Below, one piece after another: positions 7,906-17,799 of a stretch of DNA of 64,000 bases (positions within the stretch are counted from its first letter, which is position 1; the number at the start of each line of letters is the position of its first letter). This DNA is from Orthonyx spaldingii (taxonomy: Eukaryota > Chordata > Aves > Passeriformes > Orthonychidae), in contig VZTJ01004286.1 in assembly GCA_013397795.1 (NCBI GenBank), forward strand, positions 2,651,408-2,715,407. Direction: 5' to 3'. The notes under the pieces were generated by a model. It had not been told where the DNA came from. It saw only the letters and a program-made list of their open reading frames with translations, and did not search any database. The position numbers and the translations under genes were made by a program.

Positions 7906-8790
7906 GTGCAGAATAAGAAAGACCAAGGACTTTCTACTATTAAGCAGAAGAATCCTGAAACAGGAAGAAAGAGCCAGCTCACCAAGACAATCTTACCTGA
8001 GGGCTTAAAGAACAGCCCAACTATATTCAGAAATCAGCTGGCAAAGGAGCTGGAGAACTGGAGAAGCCAGCAGCTAAGAATTGTTGTATCCAACCAGAAA
8101 TTAAGAATTGCTGCATTCAACCAGCAGCCAATAATTCCTGCATCCAACAGTTGCATCCAACTCACTCTAAGTTTGTTCTGTGAACACCGACAACAAGTAG
8201 CCTATGCCATGTTACTGAAACAGGGTAATGTTATCCTGAAAACATTTGCTGTCAAACCTGGTATGTCTCTGTTCCCAATACTAACTGATAATGTATCTGA
8301 GTATGACTGTTTGCAGACCATTGAAGAAGCCTATTCCAGCAGACCAGATCTCAAGGATGTGCCATCACAAGATTCAGATTAGGAGCTGCATGCAGACAAG
8401 GCAATCAAGGCAAAGGCCTTGCCATCAAATGCTTCATCACAGAAAGCTGAACTGATTACATCAATGAAAGATCTAGAACTGAGTGAATTCATCTGGAAGG
8501 AAAGAGGACCGGCAATTGTTCAAGGTAATGGAATTGAACACACTGAACAGGCCCATGCACTGCTACAGAGTATCTGGAAGTCTAGACAAACAGCCTTTAT
8601 GCATTGCAAGATTCATCACAACAGGGAAAGAACTCCCAAATTAAAGAATTATTTTACTGATGAAATAGTAAGAGGGGCTGCAAAGAAAGGCATTTTAACA
8701 GTGGTGCCACAAAGAGAAGTTGATTTGTCAAGGCTGAAATCAAGGAAAGTGAATGGACTATTAAACCTGAGAGACAAACTGTAGTCCCAC
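7906..8790 (+). pseudogene. pol: ERV1 RT and RNase H remnant
   Basis: Residues 24-46 of the frame at 7906 contain RT motif B, LPEGLKNSPTIF. The polymerase active site YxDD that should follow is absent. In its place is a 27-bp triplication, after which the sequence jumps to the RT-RNase H linker (TIEEAYSSRPDLKD). A TAG at 8380-8382 interrupts the start of RNase H, followed by ELHADK with the first catalytic Asp. The frame at 8419 then holds SSQKAELI, the catalytic-Glu helix, and WKERGPAIVQGNGIEHTEQ, the later RNase H part. Over 300 bases of RT core have been lost. Confidence 0.82.
8076..8156 (+). repeat. Three tandem 27-bp units inside the pol remnant
   Basis: Units start at 8076, 8103 and 8130 with exact 27-base spacing. 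Each has the form AAGAATTGYTGYATYCAACC with variants. Because 27 is a multiple of three the frame is kept, giving a repeated nine-residue segment. A fourth partial unit (TTGCATCCAAC) follows. Confidence 0.8.
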
Positions 8791-8799
8791 CTCAGCAAG

Positions 8800-9353
8800 A
8801 ATATGAAGATGTGTATAAGGGAACAGAAAACCTTTTGAAACATCTAAAGAAGGTAGTAATAAAAAAAAAAGTGACTGATATTGTACAGTCTATAACAAGC
8901 AAATGTGAAATCTGCTATAGAAACAACCCAAACATGAGCAAAAGAGTTGTGTTAGAAATAACAGAGGCAGGAGATTTTCCTGGAGATTATTGGCAAATAG
9001 ATTCTGCTGAGTTACCAAGCAAAGAAGTAAACACATATATATTAGTGTTAGTTGACATCTTTAGTGGATGGTCTGAGGCTCACCCCTGTTACACTAACAC
9101 AGCAAGGGAGGTGGGTGAAATGTTACTCAATCATATAATTCCAGAGTTTGTGGCTCCTTTGAGGTTGGTTCCCCAGTGACTGGGGAAGTTAGTCAAATGT
9201 TGGCAATTGTTTGGGATCTGTAAATTCCCTACTTACTCCAGACAAGTGGTAAGGGAATGTGTGAACGGAACCCTCAAAACACAGATTAGTAAAATTTGTC
9301 AGAAACATCCAAGACATGGATTCAGGTCTTGCCTATAGCCTTGCTGAGAATCC
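8800..9353 (+). pseudogene. pol: ERV1 integrase remnant
   Basis: The frame 8811-9179 carries the Cys pair of the zinc domain (CEIC, C32 and C35), the first catalytic Asp in YWQIDSAELP (D64) and the conserved VDIFSGWSEA. The segment that should hold the second Asp (DNGP-like) is missing: the text passes from HIIPEF straight into a disrupted downstream part. That part reads GTLKTQI near 9268-9288 and LPIALLRI near 9325-9350. Several stops interrupt it. Confidence 0.85.
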
Positions 9354-10421
9354 ACACATACTTTGACACTGGTCAAACACTAGGCACCCCCCAAAGTTGT
9401 TCACTCACCCTCCTCTACCACAGTTGGGCAGAGGAGGGAAAAATTTAATGAAGGCTTCATGAGTTGAGGTAAGGACTGGGAGAAGAACACTCCAAGGGCA
9501 AAACAGACTCATCTTAGAGATACAAAGTGAGTTTATTACTAACAAAATCAGAGGAGGATAATGAGAAGCAAAATAAGCCCTTAAAAACACCTTTTCTTTC
9601 CGCAACCCCTCCCTCGTTCTCACCAACAGCGCAGGAAGCCAAGGGCATGGGGGTTTTGGTCAGTTTGTCACCCAAGGTTTTCATCCGCTGCTCAGGGAGA
9701 GGAGTCCTTCCCCTGCTGCGCTGTGGGGTCCCTCCCATGGGAGACAGTTCTCTGCAAATTTCTCCAGCATGGTTCCAATCTCATGAGCAGAGGTCCTCCC
9801 AAAACTGCTGCAACGTGAGTCCCTCCCATGGGCACACAGTCCTCCCAAAACTTCCACAGCATGGGTCACTCTTCCACAGGGTGCAGTCCTCCAAGGACAG
9901 GCTGCTCCAGCCTGGAAGCAGAGCCCGCTCTCTCCACCAGGTCTCCCACTGGATCACAGCCTCCTCCAGGCATCCACCCACTCTGGTGTGGGCACATCCC
10001 CCACGGGCTGCGGGTGGATCTCTCCATCCCCTGTGGATCCCATGGGCTGCAGGGGCACAGCTGCTTCACCACGGTCCTCACTACGGCCTGCAGAGGAATC
10101 TCAGCTCCAGTGCCTGGAGCACCTCCTCCCTCTCCTTCTCCACTGACCTTGGTGTCTCCATGTTGTTTTCCTTCACATGTTCTCACCTCCTCCTCTTCTC
10201 TGGCTAGAAAAAAACTGCACTGCCACTTTGTTTTGATTTTCTTCTTAACTATGTTATCATAGAGGCATTACCATCATCTCTAATTGGCCCAGCCTTGGCC
10301 AGCAGCATGTCCATCTTCAGAGCCATCAGGGAGTGGCTCTGCTGGACATGGTGGAAGCTTCTAGAAGCCACCTCTGTGGCCCTCCCCTCTAGCAAAAACC
10401 AGCCTGTGCAAAACCAACACA
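9354..10421 (-). repeat. Second LTR family, near full-length copy B (about 1.07 kb)
   Basis: On the minus strand it starts TGTGTTGGTTTTGCACAGG at 10421 and runs to about 9354. A minus-strand AATAAA at 9532-9537 lies 178 bases from the 3' end. The 3' half matches copy A at 6890-7398, and a related scrap lies at 40,028-40,125. The start resembles avian ERV LTRs that I know as common in bird genomes. No coding capacity is seen, and the open frames across it are by-products. No clear target-site duplication flanks it. Confidence 0.75.
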
Positions 10422-10429
10422 GGTACACA

Positions 10430-11241
10430 GCAGGAATTAGGGGTTGCAGCACACGGTAGTAGTTACGGGTACAGGGTAGAGTAGCTAGGGGCCAGATTAG
10501 GGTGCAGGGTCCAAGTCCAGGGTCTGAGGTCTGGGTCCAGGGTCTGGAGCCCAGACCCAGCATCAGGTGTCAAGGGTCAGGGGTCAGGGATCAAGAGTCA
10601 AAAGTTGGAGATCAGGGTGTCAAAGGTCAAAGGTCATGGGGTCAAAGATCAAGGGTCAGGGTTCATAGATCAGGAGGTCAAAAGCCATGGTCAGAAGGTC
10701 AAAGGTCAAGGGTCGGAGGTCTAATTTTGCAAGGTCAGTGATCAGAGGCCAGACAACAAAGGTCACATGTCAAAAGCCATGGGATTAAAGGTCAGAGGTC
10801 ATGGGTCAAAGGTGGCAGAGCCAAAGGTCACAGGGTCAAAAGGCAGAGGTCATGGTCAGGAGGTCAAAGGTCACAGGATGGGATCTTAGGGGTAAGAGGT
10901 CAATTATCATGAGGTCAAAGGTCAGATGACAAAGGTTAGGGGGTCGAAGGTCAAAGGCCATGAGGTTGAATGTCAGAGGTCATGAGATCAAAGGTCACAG
11001 GGCAAAGGTCATGGGGGTCAAAGGTCAAATGGCAAGGGGGCGAATGTGGTCGGCCAAAGGTCATAGGTCAAGGGTCAAAGGTCAGAGCTCAGTGGGCAAA
11101 GTTTGAGGGCTCAAAGGTCAAAGTCAGGAGGCCAAAGGTCATGAGGTCAAGGGTCCAGGGTCAAAAGTCATGACTCATGGGGCAAAGGTCTGGGGTCAAG
11201 CTTATGTGTTAAGGGTCAAGGATCAAAGCTGAAGGGTCAGT
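10430..11241 (+). repeat. Degenerate telomere-like minisatellite rich in AGGTCA and GGGTCA
   Basis: Units of 6-8 bases drift from GGGTA/TTAGGG-like at the left (TTAGGG at 10497-10502) to (G/A)GGTCA with short spacers. I counted about 27 exact AGGTCA on the plus strand. Four exact direct repeats with one-base spacing (AGGTCAAAGGTCA) occur at 10624-10636, 10696-10708, 10861-10873 and 10912-10924. The G-rich strand is the plus strand throughout. It resembles variant repeats found next to true telomeres. Confidence 0.85.
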
Positions 11242-11600
11242 GGTCAAGGGTCACCCCTCATCCTCAGCATGCTCCCTCCACTCACAGCACCCCCCATGGC
11301 ACGGACCTCCTGTCACGCTGCCTCCAGCACCCCTCCTAACCCCACCCTGAGCACCACCCCTAATGACACCTTTTTAGGGTTACAGGGTTAGGGTTATACA
11401 GTTAGTGTTATAGGGTTGGAGGATCAGGGGTCAAGGGTCGTAGGTCGGGGGTCAAGAGCACCACCCTCCTAATGCTGCCACCCCTCCTCCTCAGACTGCC
11501 CTCTCTCCTCCACCACCCCAGTGCCACCCCTAACCACACCCTGGGCGCCACCACTAATGATGCCATTTTAGGGTTAGGGCTGGCAGTTAGGGTTATGTCT
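11242..11600. repeat. Two C-rich modules each ending in TTAGGG repeats
   Basis: Module 1 (about 11,242-11,405) and module 2 (about 11,455-11,600) share the order GGGTCA, then C-rich CACCCCTCCTAACC-like text, then CCACTAATGA or CCCCTAATGA, then TTTTAGGGTTA. TTAGGG occurs at 11,374, 11,388, 11,568, 11,574 and 11,587. CCCTAA at 11,358-11,363 faces TTAGGG at 11,374-11,379, which could fold into a small hairpin. This is a higher-order duplication of a telomere-linked unit. Confidence 0.7.
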
Positions 11601-11639
11601 GTGAAGAATTTCCTTTCATGTAAGGAAATAAAATCTTGA

Positions 11640-12000
11640 AATAGGAGAAGGAAGTCTAACAAACACTCTGGAAAGGAGACATGATGAAATCAAATGCAAT
11701 TGAAAAAGATAAGGAAATTTGGAAATGAAGTGACTACAAGGAAATGTATTGGGATGACATGAGGTGCAGTTAAAAGGACCAAATCTTGAAAAAATTATAC
11801 TCATTGAAATCTCAGAATCAGGGAATCAAGTGAAACGAAGAGATTGGAGAAGAAATTGATGAAATGAAATTAAATGCCTTTAAAAAATTAAAAATTCTGA
11901 AATGAAGTGAAAACAATAAAATAGTGTGTGGTGACATGAAGTGCAGGAAATGGCCCAAACCTTGCCAAATTGATACTCATTGAAACAGCAAGATTCCATT
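11640..12000. repeat. Satellite-like tandem pair, period about 176-180 bp
   Basis: Two AT-rich copies align across the stretch. GAAAT-CAAATGCA (11,686) pairs with GAAAT-TAAATGCC (11,866), GGAAATGAAGTGACTACAA with TGAAATGAAGTGAAAACAA, and TACTCATTGAAA at 11,798 with the same word at 11,974. Both contain GACATGARGTGCAG. The unit length is in the range of avian centromeric or subtelomeric satellites, but I cannot assign it to a named family. Confidence 0.65.
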
Positions 12001-13849
12001 TCCTTTCTTGAAATGAATTAGGCTTCACATGTTTGCAAATTAATAAATGGCCATTCTACTGTGGCTAGGCTGCATAGCAATACTCAGTGTGGCTCGTTGA
12101 GAGCATTCCTCCAGTGCTGACTTTAATTGTTATTAGTTTACATTATATGTTAAATATGGGAATATTTTAATTTAATAGCTGTACACATTAACTCTGAGTG
12201 AATAACTCACAGTGAATTATTTATTCAATAAATTTAGCCTTTTTTACTCTTTTCAGGAACAATTTTATTATTTTCTCAAAGGAGTTGTTATTATTCAGAT
12301 GTAGTTTCTAATCAGTTTATCAGAATGTCTCTTGCTCTGCAGATCACCTCGGTAGGCTATTTTTTACTAAATCAGTAAGCCACAGTGGGTGCAGAATATA
12401 AGGGACGGAGGAGAGATTCCTCCAGGATCCAGGACTGGTGTGAGAAAGCCACTGGCAAGTGACATCTGTCTCACAAAGTATCTGAGGACCCCAAAATACA
12501 AGTTTTTATGTTGTTGTTATTGTTGCTGTTAACATTATTGTTCTTATTATTTGGTTTATGGTTGTTTTAATAGTTGACAACTAAAGGAAAGCAGATGAGG
12601 AAAGCCAATATACAGAAAGAAACAATCCCCACCCTCCACATAATTGCATCAAGCTGCCCTTTCTGCACCTCTCCTGGTCCTGCACTTTTGAGCTTAAGCA
12701 GCTTATAGCTCTGCTTTTTACCCTCAGTTGGCTTCCCTTGAGCCCATTTGTAGCAATGGTCAGATAATTTTGTTGCAGCCGTTTGTGTCTTAGATCTGCA
12801 CCTTGTGCCAGGTGTCTGCCTTGGTTATTTACACGTGTACGTGAGATCTGAGGAAAGCAGAGCTAATCAGTGAATCTTGATAATTAATAAGCTTTGCAAT
12901 CTCAATACATTTTGCATTGCTCCCTTGCCTTCCCCCACGTTTCCCAGGGATTGCTCCTACTCCTCCCACTGAGTTGTGTTCCACCTCAAGGGCTCTGGCT
13001 CAGAGCAGCATCTCTGTTCCTCACAAACCTGCCAGACAGCTCTGCACCTCTCCTCTTTCCAATTACTTGGTGGTCATCAGCATAATGCTGTTTGCTATCA
13101 GCATGGGGGGATCTACTGTTTACTGAAGATCAAGTGGAAAAGCAAATAGTTTGAGTAAGCTCCGCTGACTGTAGACTACAGCTTTATTTAGTAAAATTTG
13201 TTTCATACAAATGGTATCCCAAGGTATTTATCAAAGTTAAATAATACATAATAGCAGAGGGAGAGAGAAATTAAGAGGTACAAGCATGGGAGCAGAGATG
13301 TTTTCAGATGAGATTTGAAAATAGAAGGAGAAGCGGTGAGGCAGAAATAAACAACAGGAAAAAAGAACTGTTCCAGATGGTGGGAGATACAAGGGGATAA
13401 AGCTTTTGCAATGGTTGTAGTTTGAGCATAATTAGCCACAGAGAGATGACCAGTGTCATTTGGAGAGAAAAACAGGAAGAGGAGGGAAGAGGCATTCAAG
13501 GAAACGGACTGGGAAAAGGTCACAGAAGGCAAATAAAGAAATGAATGAGGGATTGTGGGAGCTTCCTCTGTAAATGTTGTGTAAATTTGAAAAGCCAATG
13601 CACCTGCAAAAAGACTGGTGTGTTCAGGGTGGCTGGAGGCAAAAAGAATTTCTTTCTATCCAATAAGTTATGTGAAGGAGTTAAGGTGTTGCCATACATA
13701 TAGCGGATTATGGTAGTCAAAGGACTACCCCCTGTGACCTGAGGTTGTCTCCGTTTGCTGGGTAGAAAAAATGTGAAGTCAAGGGACACATCTCTAACAC
13801 TAAAATGGAAAAAGTGAGGAATACTGCAGGAGGAGACTCTGGCGGCCAG
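12001..13849. other. No gene seen
   Basis: AT-rich unique-looking sequence. A TTG/ATT-rich low-complexity patch lies at about 12,510-12,570. The open frames here (up to 131 codons) have no recognisable domain and look like chance. Confidence 0.5.
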
Positions 13850-14265
13850 GATGCCTGACCAATTCCCTCTGAATGTGACCATCTAGTCAATTCCTTATTC
13901 ACCCAACAGTCCATCCATCAAATCCATATCTCTCCAATTTAGACAGAAGGACCATATTAAAGAGGGACCATATAAAAGGCCATAGAGCAGTGCAGATAGA
14001 TGATATCTGTAGCTCTTCCCTTGCCCACTGATTGAACCACTTCATCTTTGAAGGCTATCAGGCTGGTCAGGCAAGACTTGCCCTTGGAGAAACCATGCTG
14101 GCTCTCCTGAATCACCTCCCTGTTCTCCATGTCCCTTAGCTGAGCTTCTAGGTGGATGTGTTCCGTGATCTTCCCAGGCACAGAGATGAGGCTGACAGGT
14201 TGGTGGTTCCCAGGAAACGGAAAGAAATAATGTTGGTCTGGCAGGAGATGTCACAAATCCATCAG
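13850..14265 (-). mobile_element. CR1 LINE fragment, reverse-transcriptase part
   Basis: The minus strand (frame 13957-14181) reads PGKITEHIHLE, then SQHGFSKGKSCLTSLIAF and GKGRATDIIYL, which are CR1 reverse transcriptase motifs. The 13,850-13,960 part matches the antisense of the CR1 segment coding for the region after the palm. The usual DFSKAFDTVP motif is damaged. It is an old, 5'- and 3'-truncated copy. Confidence 0.85.
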
Positions 14266-16443
14266 GATGAAGCACATGCTGGGAAGAGAACTAAAACTGT
14301 GAAGCCACTTTATGTGTAGCCCCTGCATCTGTAGGGAATTTTGGCATCTGTTCACATTCCCCTTAGAACTTTCAAAACCCAGAATAGAGAAGGAAGTCAT
14401 GGCCCTGGCAGTGAGGGCATTGATGCAGCAGCCCCTCCAGGAACCTGCAGAGAGAGGAGTTACACAGAAACTGCAGTCTCTGGTCCCAAATGCAGGGCAT
14501 AGCAGGGTCTTTTTGAAATCAGTTTCAAACTTTTGCTATTTGTAGCTTTTGTGCCTGAAAATCAGGACCTAACCAAAAGGCCACAGAAATGAGAGAAGGA
14601 AGCAAAGGGGAGAGATTGTTTTTGACAGTACAGAAAAGAGATAGCCCTCCCCTTTAGGAAATGTCTGATATCAAAGGACAAAGGGAAGAAGCTATGTAGA
14701 CCTCCGTATTTATTTAGTTTTCAGTGCAGAATTCCCAGTAAGAAACAACCTTGTATTAAAAGATTATCAGAAGGACTTCTACTTTTGCTATTTTTTTTCA
14801 CAAAGAGAGGGACTTCTAGCAATATTAGGATTTAGAAGAAATTTTCATAATAGTTTAGGTATCCCAAATCTGTCTTACTATTTCTTACAATAACAAACCA
14901 GTCTGTAGCATTGTTGGGTAATATGCAAGAACTTTCAAGAACAGTTTTTTTTTCTACTGTTTTCCTGTTTTGAAATGGCTGTTTCTTGGATTTGAAAGAA
15001 TAAATGGCATCTGTTGGTGCAAATAATTTATGTGCCGATAGACCAATTTCTGTAATTATCAGGGCAGCCCACTTTGCTAGGAGGTATTAATATTTTATTT
15101 TAAACCATTTACTAAAGGGTTTGCATTGTGTTTAGCTTAATATATAGCTTCAGTGAAAAATCTGATTGCTCATTCAACAGTGCTGATAAATAGGAGAAGA
15201 AAAATTGTGCAGTTGAACTTTTATACCACCAGATATTAAATGATTATTGGTTTATTTCTTACTGAGCCATAGCAGACATCATTTCCCTATACATTATATT
15301 AAATGAGGAGTCTTTCACCTGCTCAGGACACTCTTGGTTTAGGGTCAGTGTTATAAAATGGTTTGCCTCAGGATTGCACTTCCCTGTTTGTGTTAGTGAA
15401 GAATTGAAGAGAGCAGGAAGGGACAGAGTCCATCCTGAGTGGGAAGCAGATGAACCAGGCATGACAAATGAGCCAGAGTGAAGAAAACATTGGATAAGGC
15501 ACAGGTATTCCATTCCCAGAGTGCTTCAAAGCCTCTTTAGCATGGACACACAGCACAGGAATTTTATAAGATTACAAAATATTAGTATTTTTATATACAC
15601 ATTTTGTAAGAGTAGTTAAACAGAGCATTACTGAACTGTGTGGCACTTTTAGGGATGGACACTTGTTCATGGTGACTGCTAACCTGATCAGCAAGGACAA
15701 GTATGGTATCCTGGTGGCACTACTTGGTCAAACCTCAAAGAAGAACAGGACAGGCAGTCTCTGTGGATGACTGAAATTGAGAAGAAATGGGGCATGGATC
15801 CTCCCCTTCCCTGACCGGTAATTAGTGCCTGGTCTTCTCAAGTTAAATTTTTTTAACCTTCCCATCTCCAGCTAATCCCAATTTCTCCTGCCTTAGTAAA
15901 TCTTTTCAAAGCAAGAGTGAGCTGCAGCTGGCTGGCTGACTCTCAGCTTTTCCTTGTCCTTCCAAAATGAAGAAGAGAATCAAGAGCCTTCTCATTTAAC
16001 TCTGTTTGTGTGTTTTGCAACTGCTCTATTTCGTTTCAGTCAAAATCCTCCTTAAAAATACAAGCACTGCTTCCTTTCCATTTAGAGGCAGGAGGCAGCA
16101 GCTGCCCAGCCCTAGGCACAATTACACTCCAAAGCTGAGGATGGGAGTCAGTGGCAGCCTCATTCCCCCCAACTTTCATGAGGAAAAATTCATTTAGCAG
16201 CTCAGCATGGAGGATTCTGCACAGCCTCCTCCTTCCCCGAGAAGAAAGAAGCATTTGTAAGGACACCAAGAAGAATATGCACATACATTTTGGCTGTTTT
16301 CTCTTTCAGTTGCTGCTGAGTTTCCCTATGTTCTCTTCAAACATATTTTGTCCCATCTGTGTGAACTCCCACTGCACCCAGGTGTCTAGCACAGAACACA
16401 AACCCATTTTGTTCTTATTGTTTGACTGAGCTAATCCTAATGT
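14266..16443. other. No gene seen
   Basis: No recognisable coding or repeat family. Homopolymer T runs occur near 14,790 and 14,945. Confidence 0.45.
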
Positions 16444-16500
16444 CATAGAATGGCTGGGATTGGAAGGGACCTTAAAGCTCATCTAGCTACAACTCCCCTC
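16444..16500 (-). mobile_element. CR1 LINE 3'-end scrap
   Basis: CATAGAATGGCTGGGATTGG followed by AAGGGACCTTAAAGCTCATCTAG is the reverse complement of the CR1 3' terminus. Only about 57 bases are recognisable. Confidence 0.75.
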
Positions 16501-17693
16501 ACAACCATTCAGGAAAAATGGTTTCCCTTAGTGGATAAGCACAATATTTTTAAGAAACATTTATGTCAAGACTCCCATATTATGTTAAGCTTCTTGTCCT
16601 ATATAACCTGTCTCTCATTAAAAGTGTCTGCAGGACCTAATGACTCTGAACTCTTTGATATTTTTGCTAGATGTCTCAAAATTGTAATGCCTAGATTTTT
16701 AAAAACCAGATGCTAACACATGATAACCCAGAGTACAAAGTGCACTTTGGTAATCTGAAATTTAAATGCAGATTGACTGGTTTTCAGCTTTTTCAACAGC
16801 CTACTATTTTGACATATTTTTCCACCACCATGCCATATGAAAAAAACCCCCAGAAGTCCCTGTCACATGAAAAGACTGTGTTTCAGTCCAAAATACTTAA
16901 ACTCATATTGCTGAACAGTGGTTCACTATCAGTTGCTGGAGCAGCTACATCAGATAAAGTAACTCAAGCTCCTCTTCTGTCTCTTGCAGATCAAAGAGAT
17001 GGCTCAAATCATGCTGTATGAGTGTACCCAGAATATGATAGTTGCTGTCTCTAGGACACACTACCAGCCACCCTTCCAGTCTTAACTGATGCAGGATGAC
17101 TGTCTCAAGTGAGCAGGTGCACTGGTTTCTACAAGTTGAAGAACCTTAGCTGGAAAGTTTTGAGCAGCACTCTCTGGAAAGAGAAAATAATGAGGGATGG
17201 GAAAAGAAACTGGGCTTTGCTTACCATACCTGGGGACTGCAATAAAGCTATCTGGCACTGGGAGCATTGTCTTCTGGGCTTAAGCCTGCTGTAGGGAACT
17301 GGAGATGTGCATGTTCAAAGTAAGTGAGCTGCCAGTGCAGTTTTATCTAGGTCTTGGAAGTCCCAGAGATCATCAGTAAAAATTAAATCTCCAGCTGGGC
17401 CAGCAGCCATGCACCAGAGACAGTCTCCAGAAGTCTGGTGAAATTACATAGGTGAGGTTTCTGTTGACAGGATCATGGTGATGACGAGCCAAGTCCTGTG
17501 AGGGAAAATGGTCTTACCATGTGCTGGTATACTAATGCTGGCTGGGACTTCTAGGACTGCTGGTAACCAGGATGACAAAGTCTTTCCATGTTCACTTACA
17601 CTGCACATTTGTCTATAATCGGTTCTATAAAGAAAGCCTTATGGTCCTCTGCCAGCAAGGAGGAGACTAAGAGAAGACTAAGCCTGGGTCCCT

Positions 17694-17799
17694 TTTTTGG
17701 GGGGTGGTTTGTTTGTTTCGGGTTTTTTGTTTGGTTGGGTTTTTTTGTTTGTTTGTTTGTTTGTTTTTTGGGTTTTTTGTTTGGTTTTTGTTTTGTTTA
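17694..17799 (+). repeat. GT-rich simple repeat, (TTTG)n with G and T runs
   Basis: A run of GGGGGGTGG, then repeated TTTG/TTTGG words and T runs, with no A on the plus strand for about 100 bases. It makes a low-complexity open frame rich in Phe, Gly and Leu that is not a gene. Confidence 0.85.

Larger units (their letters stand above)
7761..9353 (+). mobile_element. Gamma-like (ERV1) endogenous retrovirus pol remnant
   Basis: Plus-strand fragments of RT, RNase H and integrase follow one another in normal pol order, with gag, protease, env and most of RT missing. The motifs (LPEGLKNSPT, YSSRPDLKD, YWQIDSAELP, VDIFSGWSEA) are of the gammaretrovirus-like class. This element is unrelated to the provirus at 1-6576. 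It ends abruptly where the LTR copy at 9354 begins. Confidence 0.85.

Noticed and set aside
8076..8156. Possible CRISPR-like array
   Set aside because: The units are contiguous without spacers and lie inside a retroviral pol remnant in a bird genome.
9527..10262. Plus-strand open frames up to 226 codons
   Set aside because: They run antisense through the LTR copy, whose orientation is set by its ends and AATAAA, and show no domain.
10502..11173. Gln/Gly/Ser/Val-rich open frames across the telomere-like array
   Set aside because: They translate the (G/A)GGTCA minisatellite and no known protein is recognised.
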